Shown: positions 55,433 to 64,000 of the stretch, in pieces
Layout of the letters: the number at the start of each line of letters is the position of its first letter
Numbering within the stretch: position 1 is the first letter of the stretch
From: Anisodus tanguticus
Lineage: Eukaryota; Streptophyta; Magnoliopsida; Solanales; Solanaceae
Direction: 5' to 3'
Assembly (NCBI GenBank): GCA_034509755.1
Contig: CM067541.1
Coordinates: 22,618,001-22,682,000, forward strand
Length of the DNA stretch: 64,000 nt
The notes under the pieces: model-generated
The model's input: the letters and a program-made list of their open reading frames with translations, nothing else
The model's database searches: none
What the model was told of the DNA's origin: nothing
Translations under genes and position numbers: made by a program

Positions 55433-55543
55433 TTTGTATGCATGTTTCTGCATATAATATATGTGGGTTTGTGCTTATGTTTCAGTCGTCTTAACCTCAC
55501 TGGTTGTGTTCCAAAGCAATGAACTCCAAAAGGGGAAGCAATA

Positions 55544-55693
55544 TGGCTGTGATGATAATGTTTGCTGAGCTAATTAACATCGGGCATTGGATTTTTGTTG
55601 CCTGTATCTTGGCATGGCAACTTGAATTTCTGCAATTTGCAGCCATGGCAGGTGCTAGAAAAGTCAATGCCCCAGATACAAATCTGAGCCTCC
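55544..55693 (+). ncRNA. Element B, gamma type, intact boxes
   Basis: TGGCTGTGATGATAATG opens; CTGA 55684-55687, GCCTCC closes. Cores GCCTGTATCTTGGCATGGCA and TTTGCAGCCATGGC. Confidence 0.57.
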
Positions 55694-55810
55694 AGTTGAA
55701 AGCAAAGCATTAACAGTACTAGTAGTAGTAGTACTTGGACCTCAATCCGGTTAATGAGGCTTAATCCAAAGTATCCTAATTTGTTGACAATTATGCAACC
55801 ATTTTCCAAA

Positions 55811-55993
55811 GTGGCAGTGATGATATTTGCTTATCTGGTCTTCGGGAATAACGACAATCAGACACGTATACTGTCTTGGCAAACCCCAGTTGTTATGTGA
55901 TTTAAGGCTTCTCCATCACAGGCAACCGGTACTTTTGCAGCCATGGCGTGGTCTCTTTCTCTTTTCCCCATTGATAACCCAGATCTGAGCCTC
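55811..55993 (+). ncRNA. Element B, gamma type, intact boxes
   Basis: GTGGCAGTGATGATATTTG opens; CTGA 55985-55988, GCCTC closes. Second core TTTGCAGCCATGGCG; first core diverged (ACACGTATACTGTCTTGGCA). Confidence 0.57.
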
Positions 55994-56185
55994 AAATTGC
56001 AAGTAGTCATGGATCATTGTTTGGTGGAAACCCATTTTCACTAATTTTGAAAGCCAGCTCATAAATGAGGCATCAATGAGAAATGAGAGTTGTTTATTTA
56101 TTTATTTGTTCATTCAGTCAGTTTTGCTGCTGATGGTTCTCTTGTCCACCAACAGCGAGAATCATACTAGAAAAAGTGAAAAATT

Positions 56186-56335
56186 GAGGCAGTGATGATT
56201 GATGATATGGTTCTTGGTAGCCCAGTTGCCAGATTAAGGGCAGCAAGAAATGGTTCTGTGAGCGAATCTAAGTCCAAATTCAACTCGAACTTGGTCTGAC
56301 ATATATAGAAAACTTGCCATTTTTGGATCCCAGAT
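56186..56335 (+). ncRNA. Element B, gamma type, degenerate
   Basis: GAGGCAGTGATGATTGATGA opens, then TTCTTGGTAGCCCAG; second core and box D not recognised. End uncertain. Confidence 0.4.
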
Positions 56336-56403
56336 TCTCGTCCCTCAATTCATTATAACTGTTCTCTGATGGCTAAATCTATTGCTATTTTCTTTTCCCC
56401 TCC

Positions 56404-56728
56404 ATGGAAGGTATGGCGAATTGGTCCGAACTTCCATACGATCTACTTGTTACGATAGCAAAGCGTGTTACAGTTATGGAGGATTTCGTTGTATTTGGTG
56501 CTGTTTGTAAATCATGGTGAAGTGCTGCTACTAAAGAAATTTTTGATGTTTCATCTCCTCAAGTTCCTTTGCTTATGCTGACTGCTGATAAAGATGACGG
56601 TTATTGAGAATTTTACTCTGTTTCCAAGGAGAAGACTTCAAGCAGAGTATCTCTCCCAGAAGCTAAAGGGCGAGCGTGTCTTTCAACACAGAGATGGCTT
56701 TGCACTGTGCAATATACAGGTATCGAAG
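56404..56728 (+). pseudogene. F-box protein N-terminus
   Basis: From ATG at 56404: MEGMANWSELPYDLLVTIAK, RVTVMEDFVVFGAVCKSW then TGA, SAATKEIFDVSS; the LPxDLL...RV...DF..F..VCKSWRSAA pattern is an F-box, as in plant F-box/DUF295 proteins that select SCF substrates. A second TGA follows DDGY. The same frame stays readable to VSLPEAKGRACLSTQRWLCT. Truncated at about 108 codons. Both stops could be CGA-to-TGA changes. Confidence 0.82.
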
Positions 56729-56813
56729 AGATGACACTGTATATACACTAAGATCTCTGTCTTTCTTCTGTGTACGCGTGTGTGTTTTACGGTGTTGATG
56801 AAAGGTAAATAAA

Positions 56814-57000
56814 GAGGCAGGGATGATGATGTTTCTGTGTGCTAACCAATGTTGGCATTGAGATTAACCGACCCGAATGTTGGTGTGGCAACCCAGTATG
56901 GCATGTGACTGAGACTTCTGTCTCTCTCATGCAACTGGTGTTTGCAGCCATGGCGTGGCTGGCTTCTCTTTTGCCTTATCATAACACACATCTGAGCCCC
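56814..57000 (+). ncRNA. Element B, alpha type, box C variant
   Basis: GAGGCAGGGATGATGATG opens; CTGA 56992-56995 then GCCCC. Cores ACCCGAATGTTGGTGTGGCA and TTTGCAGCCATGGCG. Confidence 0.56.
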
Positions 57001-57150
57001 ATTTGCTTGAAACAAAAAAAATACTTCTTTTTCCATGATTCAATCTTTTCCTTGATACAGCTTTCTGCCACAAGTTATGAATCATCTTACAGTCCTAATG
57101 AATCATCATATTTATTCAGTATTAGCTGAACATAGCCTTGGAAGAAAGAA

Positions 57151-57254
57151 GAATGAGGCATCAGAGAGATTGGGATTTTCTGTAAAGGGTGGTTACCCAT
57201 CTTTGTTATGCCCATGATTTCTCCATTGATAACCAGAAAAAACAACAGCTCTTT
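57151..57254 (+). ncRNA. Element A
   Basis: GAATGAGGCATCAGAGAGAT, loop AAAGGGTGGTTACCC, TCTTTGTTATGCC, tail AACAACAGCTCTTTC. Confidence 0.48.
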
Positions 57255-57361
57255 CAAATAATAAACAAGAAAATAAATAAATAAATAAATCAGTCATCCA
57301 AACACACCCCTATGCTTCTACTCTTACTCTTCTCTTAGTGCTGCTACTATTAATGTCGTAA

Positions 57362-57541
57362 AGGGGGCTGTGAAGATTGCTTTCCCTTCTGGGGTATGTT
57401 TAATAATGGCATTGGGAAAATATCTGACCTGTCTTGGCCGGGCAACCTGGTATGGCTTTTGTATAGCAAACTGGTGTCTGCAGCCATGGTGGTGTCCCTT
57501 CTCTTTTGCATTTGTCATAAAATCAGTAAATATGAGCTCTC
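57362..57541 (+). ncRNA. Element B, beta type, both boxes decayed
   Basis: AGGGGGCTGTGAAGATTGC; end AATATGAGCTCTC (CUGA is AUGA). Hairpin TTTAAT/ATTGGG; cores GACCTGTCTTGGCCGGGCA and TCTGCAGCCATGG. Confidence 0.48.
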
Positions 57542-57570
57542 AATAATGGTTTTATATTCAGTGAAAGCAA

Positions 57571-57605
57571 ATATCTCGCGCCTTCGCCCTCGGGCGTTAC
57601 TGGAT
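57571..57605 (-). pseudogene. tRNA-like fragment (D-arm type)
   Basis: Minus strand: GTAACGCCCGAGGGCGAAGG CGCGAGATATT, related to the better copy at 59095. A shorter relic is near 54968. Confidence 0.35.
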
Positions 57606-57665
57606 CTTTAGTCAAAAGCTTCCACAATTTCTTGAAATCTATTGATGAGTTACCATTTTCTGAAA

Positions 57666-57899
57666 GAGGCAGTGATGATACTTGTTCATTGGGGCTTTTG
57701 CACAATGGCCTTTTTGGAGGCAACTATTTAAATTCTGTCCTCATCTCCATACAGACATTGAGTCATCCCGACCCATATCTTGGCAAAAACCGGAGTGGGC
57801 TCTGATTTGAGGCTTCTCTTTCACTTGCAATCGGTTCTTTTGCAGCCATGACGCGGTTGCCTTCTCTTTGCCCCAATAGAAAATTGAGATCTGAGCCTC
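57666..57899 (+). ncRNA. Element B, gamma type, intact boxes
   Basis: GAGGCAGTGATGATACTTG opens; CTGA 57891-57894, GCCTC closes: perfect five-pair stem. Cores ACCCATATCTTGGCAAAA and TTTGCAGCCATGACG. At 234 nt the longest copy. Confidence 0.58.
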
Positions 57900-58032
57900 A
57901 TTTTCCAAATTTTCTTCCGGACTACCTGGGAATCAAACACGAGTCCTTTGACGGAAAGAGATCAATAACACCCTTTTTATGCAACCATTGATTAGTCTTC
58001 AATGGAGATTTATTCTCTGGAATTGGGATTCT

Positions 58033-58082
58033 TCAGTTTTATGTGTTAAGACTGACGTGACAACCAACTACACCACCACAAC
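58033..58082 (-). pseudogene. tRNA-Val-like 5' half, copy 2
   Basis: Minus strand: GGTGGTGTAGTTGGTTGTCA CGTCAGTCTTAACACA. Same relative place behind B as the copy at 55378. Confidence 0.5.
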
Positions 58083-58258
58083 CGTTTCAGCTCAAAGTAT
58101 GAGGCGTTGGATAGTGATTCCCAGTGTGGATGACCATCTTCAACATGCCGATGATTTCCTTTATGCTCTAAACCACACAACCATTTATGTTTCAGTTGTC
58201 TTAATTTGTCCTTGCTGGCTGTGTTCCAAAGCATTGAACTACAAAAGGGGAAACAATT

Positions 58259-58409
58259 AGGCTGTGATGATAATGTTTGCTGAGCTAATTAAAATTGGGC
58301 ATTAGATTTTTGTTGCCTGTATCTTGGCATGGCAACTTGAATTTTTGTGATTTGCAGCCATGTCAGTTTTCCAGAAATCTCAATGCCCCAGATACAAATC
58401 TGAGCCTCC
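58259..58409 (+). ncRNA. Element B, gamma type, intact boxes
   Basis: AGGCTGTGATGATAATG opens; CTGA 58400-58403, GCCTCC closes. Cores GCCTGTATCTTGGCATGGCA and TTTGCAGCCATGTC. Confidence 0.57.
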
Positions 58410-58534
58410 AGTTGAAAGCAAAGCATTGACAGTACTAGTAGCAGTAGTAGTAGTAGTACTTGAACCTCATCCTGGTAAATGAGCTTAATCGAAGTATCCT
58501 AATTTCTTTAAACTTATGCAACCATTTTCTCAAA

Positions 58535-58716
58535 GTGGCAGTGATGATCTTTGCTTATCTGGGCTTCGGGAATAGAGACAAGCAGACCAGTATCTTGGCT
58601 TGGCAAACACCAGATGCTATGTGATTTGAGGTTTCTCTATCACCTGCAACCGGTAGTTTTGCAGCCATGGCGTGGTCTCTTTCTTTTCCCCATTAATAAT
58701 TCAGATCTGAGCCTCA
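58535..58716 (+). ncRNA. Element B, gamma type, intact boxes
   Basis: GTGGCAGTGATGATCTTTG opens; CTGA 58707-58710, GCCTC closes. Cores ACCAGTATCTTGGCTTGGCA and TTTGCAGCCATGGCG. Confidence 0.57.
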
Positions 58717-58971
58717 AAATTGCAAGTAGTCCTGGACATTTGTTTGGTGGAAATCCATTTTCATTTATTTTGAAGCCACCTCATAAATGAGGCATCAATG
58801 AGAAATGCGAACTATTTGTTTATTTGTTCATTCAGTCAGTTTCGCTTGTGATTCCAAGATTTTTTGCTGCTGCTACTGATGATTCTCTTGTCTTGCTGCT
58901 GCATGGCTGCGTGAACACCTAAACAGCGAGAATCATACTAGAAAAAAGTGAAAAATTGAGCCCCGAAGGAA

Positions 58972-59069
58972 GAATGAGGCCAACAGGGGTATGAGGGATT
59001 TCTAGAGGGCGGTTGCCCCTTCTGTTTGGTGTATGATTTCTCCATTAATACAACCAACCAGCCCTCTTC
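58972..59069 (+). ncRNA. Element A, gamma type
   Basis: GGCCAACAGGGG pairs with CCCCTTCTGTTTGG. Loop AGAGGGCGGTTG (59004-59015) pairs fully with the tail CAACC-A-GCCCTCT (59055-59067) apart from one bulged A. Confidence 0.55.
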
Positions 59070-59094
59070 CTCTTTATTTCCTCGAAGAAAACCA

Positions 59095-59128
59095 AATATC
59101 TGGCGCCTTAGCCGTTAGGCTATACTGG
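59095..59128 (-). pseudogene. tRNA-Arg-like D-arm fragment
   Basis: Minus strand: TATAGCCTAACGGCTAAGGC GCCAGATATT, resembling the acceptor/D-arm half of plant tRNA-Arg genes (GGCCTAAtGGaTAAGGCG). No T-arm partner nearby. Confidence 0.4.
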
Positions 59129-59202
59129 AGTCTCAATTTGGGCTTAGTCCAAAATTTCCTCTGTTTCTTGTAAGTATGGAAATTAATCACCATTTTCTGA
59201 AA

Positions 59203-59394
59203 GAGGCAGTGATGATACCTGCTGATCTGGGATAAACTGCCAGGACACAGAAATTCTGACCCATATCTTGGCTTGGCAAACACAAGAATGGGCTGTGATA
59301 CGAGGTTTCTCAGTTCACATGCTATCGTTCTTTTTGCAGCCATGGTGTTGTCTCCTTCTCTTTGCCTAATTAGGAACTCACATCTGAGCCTCAT
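59203..59394 (+). ncRNA. Element B, gamma type, intact boxes
   Basis: GAGGCAGTGATGATACCTG opens; CTGA 59384-59387, GCCTC closes. Cores CCCATATCTTGGCTTGGCA and TTTGCAGCCATGGTG. Confidence 0.58.
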
Positions 59395-59476
59395 TTCCAG
59401 TTAGTCCAACTTGGACAGATCGGGATCGGACATGAAACCTTTTGACTGAAACCCATTTCGTGTTGTTTCAGCAGCT

Positions 59477-59530
59477 CAAAGAATGAGAGATCAGAGAGAA
59501 ATGGTGATTTTTCCTTTTGGCAAAGATATC
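59477..59530 (+). ncRNA. Element A 5' fragment
   Basis: CAAAGAATGAGAGATCAGAG AGAAATGGTGATTTTTCC; truncated. Confidence 0.3.
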
Positions 59531-59601
59531 AGCAGCACCATTTTTATGCCACCACATTGATTAGTCTTCAATGGAAGGCCGTTCTCTGGAACTGGGTATA
59601 C

Positions 59602-59650
59602 ATCAGTTTTGTGTGCTAGACTGAAGTGATAACCAACTGCACCACCAAAC
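59602..59650 (-). pseudogene. tRNA-Val-like 5' half, copy 3
   Basis: Minus strand: GTGGTGCAGTTGGTTATCAC TTCAGTCTAGCACAC. Same place behind B as the other two. Confidence 0.5.
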
Positions 59651-59851
59651 TATATCAGCTCGAAGAATAACACTGAGGGAGATGATTCTTTGTGTGGATG
59701 ACCATCTCCGACATTCTGGTGATTTCTTTTTTGCTTTAAACTAGACGACCGTTTGTGCATATGCATGTTTCTTAAATTTGTCCTCACTGGCTGTGTTTCA
59801 ACGCAATGCAAACAAAGTAACACGTCCATAAAATCAGAAAGGGGAAACAAT

Positions 59852-59997
59852 GAGGCTATGATGATAATGTTTGCTGTGCTAATTGAATTGGGCATTGGAG
59901 TTTTATTGCTGGTATCTTGGCGGGGCAACCTGATTTACTTGGATTTGCAGCCATGGCTAGTGCAAAGAATTCAATGCCCCTCATAATCTGAGCCTCC
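59852..59997 (+). ncRNA. Element B, gamma type, intact boxes
   Basis: GAGGCTATGATGATAATG opens; CTGA 59988-59991, GCCTC closes. Cores CTGGTATCTTGGCGGGGCA and TTTGCAGCCATGGC. Confidence 0.58.
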
Positions 59998-60040
59998 AGT
60001 TTCAGAAGCCTTTGCATTATTTCTCCATAACCAACGACTA

Positions 60041-60137
60041 CAAGGCCAACAGGGGAGAAAGGGACTTATGTGAGGGTGGTCGTCCCCTCTTACTCTTGGC
60101 CCATGACTTATCCAGTACCAAAACCAACAGCCCTCTT
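60041..60137 (+). ncRNA. Element A, gamma type
   Basis: GGCCAACAGGGGAG faces CCCCTCTTACTCTTGGCC; loop GAGGGTGGTCG against tail CCAACAGCCCTC. Confidence 0.5.
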
Positions 60138-60245
60138 CTAGTCATATTTCTTTTCACCTCAGAAAGCGAAGAAAGTAGAGCATTAACAACAGCAGCAGGA
60201 ATACCACCCTAAATTCGTCGAAACGATGCAACTATTTTCTCACTT

Positions 60246-60437
60246 AGGCAGTGATCCTGTTTTGCTTATCTGGGCTAAAAAAAAGGTTCTTCAGGTTTAG
60301 AGACAAGTAGATCTGCATCTTGGCTTAGTGAAGACATGTGATTTGAGGCCTTCTCTATCACATGCAATTGGTTCTTTTGCAGCCGTGGTGTGGTCTCCTC
60401 CTCTCTTTGCCTCATTAGTAAGCAGCTTTGAGCCTCA
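60246..60437 (+). ncRNA. Element B, gamma type, both boxes decayed
   Basis: AGGCAGTGATCCTGTTTTG (UGAUCC); end GCTTTGAGCCTC (UUGA). Cores ATCTGCATCTTGGCTTAG and TTTGCAGCCGTGG. Confidence 0.45.
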
Positions 60438-60750
60438 AAATTGCAAGTAGTCTTTCTGGACATTGTTTGATGGAAAAATCGTTTCTTTTGAAGCCAGCTC
60501 AGCTCATAAATGAGACATCATCAATGAGAAATGGGAATTATTTATTATTTATTCATTCGGTTTTGATGGTAAGGCCAAGATGTGAAGTCTTGCTGGAAGA
60601 AAATAACAGTGGCTAGCTCTTTCGTGAAGATACACATTGTTGTTAATTTCTTGCTGCTACTGGTTCTCTTGTCTTGCTATTGTGTGGCTGCGTTAACACA
60701 TAAACAGCGAGAATCATACTAGAAATCAAGAAGAAGAAAAAAGTAAAATT

Positions 60751-60882
60751 GAGGCAGTGATGATATGGTTTTTGGCAAATAGCAATTTTGCATTGAGGTG
60801 GTATAAGACTCGGAATCTTGGAAGGGAAATTTGTTCAAGGTTGAGAAACTTAATACTTGATCATAGAGAGATCTGAGCCTCA
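60751..60882 (+). ncRNA. Element B, short divergent copy, intact boxes
   Basis: GAGGCAGTGATGATATGG opens and CTGA (60873-60876) plus GCCTC closes, a perfect terminal stem, but the middle is only loosely related (ACTCGGAATCTTGGAAGGG) and the second core is gone. Last copy in the array. Confidence 0.5.
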
Positions 60883-61053
60883 TATTAATAAGTACTAATA
60901 TTTCATAGTTCGTTTTTTCATTATTTTCCCTCTCTTTTCTCCCTTAGTTCAAGATTGCTAAGAGGGTTGCAATTTTATTATTATAATTTTTCCATGTTTG
61001 GCTATAATTATTTCTCGTATTTTTGTTATTCTGTTCTATATGGAGGCAAGAGA

Positions 61054-61372
61054 TGTTGAATTATAGTTGATTTTGCGTCACTCTTCTGCTAATGGATGTA
61101 CTTTTGCCATCTCATGCCCATGTTTTCCAATTTCATAGTATTTGTGTACATTTATTTCCTCAAGCTTTTGATTTTTGCTAGACATGTGGAGATAAGTGAT
61201 AGAATTGATAGAATATTTAGTCATAATTGTGATTTGTACATAGTATATTTTGTATACGGTAGGAGTATATTTAGTCATTTAATACCTTAATTCTAGCCTA
61301 GGATGATGCTTGTATTATGAGTATATTTACTACCCCTTTGGAATGAAATAATTAAGGAAGATATTTCTTACA
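61054..61372 (+). repeat. 5' LTR of the second copia element
   Basis: Starts TGTTGAATTATAG and ends TTTCTTACA immediately before the primer-binding site. Its partner is outside the window, so the start is inferred from the TG...CA rule. Confidence 0.7.
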
Positions 61373-61446
61373 TGGTATCAGATTCTAGGGAAAGTTCCTA
61401 AACCCTAAAAAATTATCCTTCATCGTCGCCCCCCCCCCCCCCCCTT

Positions 61447-62346
61447 TTGTGCCGCAGTCCACTTCTTCTTCCATCAGTTATGTCTGACTCGAAATCAATT
61501 TTTCATCCTATACTAGCTGTTTCAAACATTAAATCTCATATCTTCATCACTCTTGAGATGAAAAACGTCTATTATGCGACATGTGTAGAGTTCTTCAAAA
61601 TTCATTGTAGGTTACATCGGGTTATCCATCACATAATTCTGTCGGGAAAAAAGGACACGGTGTTGAAAATTGATGATGAAAAGGAATTATGGTTGACCTT
61701 AGATGTGACGGTTCTCCAGTGGATTTATGCCACAATTTTGAGTGATTTGTTGCATACGCTTCTTGAACCCGACTCCACGTCAATGGAGGCTTGGGATCAA
61801 TTACGTGATATATTTCAAGATAATAAAAATTACAGGGCCATCACACTTGAGCAAGAATTCTCTATCACTGATATGACGGATTTTCCCAATGCATTCGCAT
61901 ATTGTCAATGACTCAAGATTTTGTCGGACCAACTCAAGAACATTGGGGCGCAGGTAACTAACAATTGACTCGTTTTACAAATGGTTGTCGGCCTCACTGA
62001 CGCGTATAGTCGAGTTGGTATACTTATTCGCCAAAGCAATCCTCTTTCACCATTTTACCAAGCATGTTCTATGCTCATACTAGAAACGAGTTTTGCCAAA
62101 AAGAAAGCCACCGTGTCGAATTCCGTCATGGTTGCCGCTTCGTCCGATGATAACTCTTCACAATTTGAAAATTTGTTGCCAAATCGTGGTCAAATGGGAC
62201 GAAATGACAATAATGGAGATAAAAGTCGCGGCGGTGGTCGCGGTGGTGGCAAGGGTGGCGGCGGCAGTTCGACCATACGTGGCAGCCGCGGGCGCAGTGG
62301 GGCAGTGGCCTTGGACCGTTCTGCCCCGCTCTTTTCCTTCGGATAA
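61447..62346 (+). pseudogene. Copia gag-like protein (second element)
   Basis: Frame 1 (61447-61911): FHPILAVSNIKSHIFITLEM, EAWDQLRDIFQDNKNYRAIT, then TGA after AYCQ. A second frame from 61981 continues MVVGLTDAYSRVGILIRQSN and a Gly/Arg-rich tail (SRGGGRGGGKGGGGSS). Same gag class as the first element, but diverged. Confidence 0.87.
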
Positions 62347-62490
62347 TTAGGCCAGGACCAATCCACGGCGCACTAGCTGCACTGGCCAGCCGCAGCCCAA
62401 CGGTCAGCAGACATCGTACTTGGGCCACAACCGAACCAATGGCAACAAGCCCACTCGGCAATAGCAACTCCAACCGACATCGAGGCTGCG

Positions 62491-63189
62491 ATGCACACTC
62501 TTGGACAAAATCCGCCTGACGCAAACTTGTACATGGACACCGGAGCATCTCATATGATGTCCTCACAAGGTAATCTCTCGTCCTATTTTAATTTGAGCAA
62601 TAATCATGGTATAATTGTCGAAAATGGTCATTCAATTTCAATTCGTGGTTATGATAATACAAACTTGTCTCCCCCGAACCCACTGTTAGTGTTAAAGAAT
62701 GTCATTCATGCTCCTCAATTGATTAAAAACTTGATTTCAATTAGAAAATTTACTACTGATAATTCGATTTCTGTTGAATTTGATCATTTTGGGTTTTTCG
62801 TAAAGGATTTTCAGACGGGGATGCATATAATAAGATGTGATAGTCGGGGCGAGCTATATCCAATCACCACAATCACACCTCAAGCCACGTTACCATCCAC
62901 TTTTGCAGCTTTAACTCTTTTATGGCATGAACGTTTGGGTCATCTGGGAGCATCTGTTTTTGCCTCCCTTAAACAAAATAAATTTATTGAGTGTACTAGA
63001 ACTCATAATTCTCATGTTTGTCGCTCATGTTCGCTTGGAAAATATGTTAAATTGCTCTTTGTTGCTTCTAATTCATCTGTTATGCCTTTTGATATTATCT
63101 ATAATGATATTTGGACATTTTCCGTTTTGAGCTCTTCGGGCCATTTATATTATCTTCTTCTGTTGGATGATTACTCTAATTTTTTGTAG
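62491..63189 (+). pseudogene. Copia protease, pre-integrase and start of integrase
   Basis: YMDTGASHMM is the aspartic protease site; then ISIRGYDNTN, the zinc-binding WHERLGHLGASVFASL ... CRSCSLGKYV, and FDIIYNDIWTFSVLSSSGHL YYLLLLDDYSNFL before TAG. The aspartate in the NDIW motif is kept. Confidence 0.9.
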
Positions 63190-63825
63190 ACATTTCCTTG
63201 GTCTAAAAAGTCACAAGTTTTTTCCACATTTCTCTCATTTAGAGCATTCATCCGCACTTAGTTTGAACGGGACATTAAAAATATTCAATGTGATAATGGT
63301 AGAGAATTTGATAATGAGCCATTTTGGGATTTTTGCAAAGCTAATGGTTTATCTTTTCGTCTCTCTTGTCCACATAGAAAAGCAGAAAGAAAAATTTGAA
63401 CCATTAATAGCATTGTTAGAACCTTACTTGTCCATCTTTCTACCAACATCATTTTGGCATCATGCATTACAAATGAACCAATCTTACTCTCTCATCTATG
63501 GATATTCGGGTGCTTATGCTATCCTCTTTTTCCTTCCGCTACCATCAATAAACTTCAACCCCGGTCTACTCCGTGTATTTTTTTGGGATATTCGTCAAAT
63601 CATTGTGGTTACAAATGTTATAACTTATCCACTAATAAAATCATCGTGAGTCGTCACATATTTTTTGATGAATCAAATTTTTCCTTTGTCAAAATGCATT
63701 GTTCCGTGCCTCCTACCTATGAATTTCTTGACGATAGCATGTCCCCGTATTTGGTCCACCATTTGGCCTCGCAAACAAGCCCAACCATTTCGGCCAACCC
63801 AATTAATTCGGGCAGCTTGGCCTAA
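63190..63825 (+). pseudogene. Copia integrase core and C-terminus, broken
   Basis: Other frames continue with a KNIQCDNGREFDN segment (about 63275-63320), then 63454-63825: LLSHLWIFGCLCYPLFPSAT, RSTPCIFLGYSSNHCGYKCY, SRHIFFDESNFSF, the usual integrase C-terminus. Stops occur in the core. Confidence 0.87.
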
Positions 63826-64000
63826 ATATTTCCTTCACAAACCCAGCCAACTGGGCTTGCCTACCCGAGCCCAGTGTCTGCCAGCTGAGAGGTGCCCCTC
63901 GCCGAGAGGCCCAATGCCCTGGCAGCCCAGTTCCAGGCAGAGGCGGCCCAGTAACTGCTACCCCAATCCCGGGCAGTCCATCTCCAACACTCTCGGCCTC
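63826..64000 (+). other. Proline-rich linker of the copia polyprotein
   Basis: C-rich sequence between integrase and RT, as in the first element; cut by the window end. Confidence 0.5.

Larger units (their letters stand above)
61054..64000 (+). mobile_element. Second Ty1/copia element, 5' part, runs off the window
   Basis: LTR 61054-61372, primer-binding site TGGTATCAGATTCT directly after it, then gag, protease, integrase in copia order. RT and the second LTR would lie beyond the window. Opposite orientation to the element at 6106. Frameshifts and stops show inactivity. Confidence 0.9.

Noticed and set aside
28644..60882. CRISPR-like array
   Set aside because: Repeats are too long and diverged, spacers are not unique short units, and this is a plant genome.

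Overview
This is a plant nuclear genome window, very probably from the Solanaceae. The evidence is the AT-rich intergenic sequence with degraded Ty1/copia, hAT, Harbinger and Stowaway elements, an RTE-type LINE with TS-like SINE tails that share its 3' end, Au SINEs, a TRIM, and a plant AP2/ERF gene. No intact protein-coding gene was found; every long reading frame belongs to a decayed transposon or a pseudogene.

Layout. 1-6100: AT-rich spacer with short tandem repeats, a Harbinger-like element, a Stowaway MITE and one stranded copy (2430) of the RNA-like repeat that dominates the right half. 6106-11004: complete but broken minus-strand Ty1/copia element with LTRs and a 5-bp target duplication. 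11304-11647: TRIM whose LTR carries an snRNA-promoter-like USE/TATA pair. 13877-21068: minus-strand ERF repressor pseudogene (AP2 domain, terminal EAR motif) split by two related hAT transposons, each with its own 8-bp target duplication. 21204-24175: three Harbinger-like elements, a minisatellite and a nested SINE. 24216-27625: first unit of the RNA-like array, with a third hAT inserted just behind it.

28.6-47.1 kb and 54.8-60.9 kb hold the most unusual feature: a same-strand array of about 45 copies of a repeat called here element B. Typical B copies are 130-235 nt, start with a box C-like UGAUGA and end with a box D-like CUGA, bracketed by a terminal stem with compensatory changes (GAGGC/GCCUC in some copies, GGGGC/GCCCU in others). 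About 35 copies of a second structured repeat, element A (about 100 nt), alternate with B. In A a hairpin (P1) has a loop that can pair with the element's own 3' tail, which predicts an H-type pseudoknot; both helices show compensatory substitutions between copies. The A-B unit looks like a large array of non-coding structured RNAs, B resembling unusually long box C/D snoRNAs. I do not recognise the family. Four subtypes (alpha, beta, gamma, delta) and higher-order block duplications show repeated local amplification and decay. SINEs, MITEs and tRNA-like remnants sit in the spacers.

47.1-54.8 kb interrupts the array with a truncated hAT end, unassigned AT-rich sequence, a TS-like SINE tail and a minus-strand RTE LINE. 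56404-56728 is an F-box pseudogene fragment inside the array. 61054 to the window end is a second, plus-strand, broken Ty1/copia element that runs off the edge. Array coordinates were set by eye and are good to a few bases; subtype labels and the RNA interpretation are inference.
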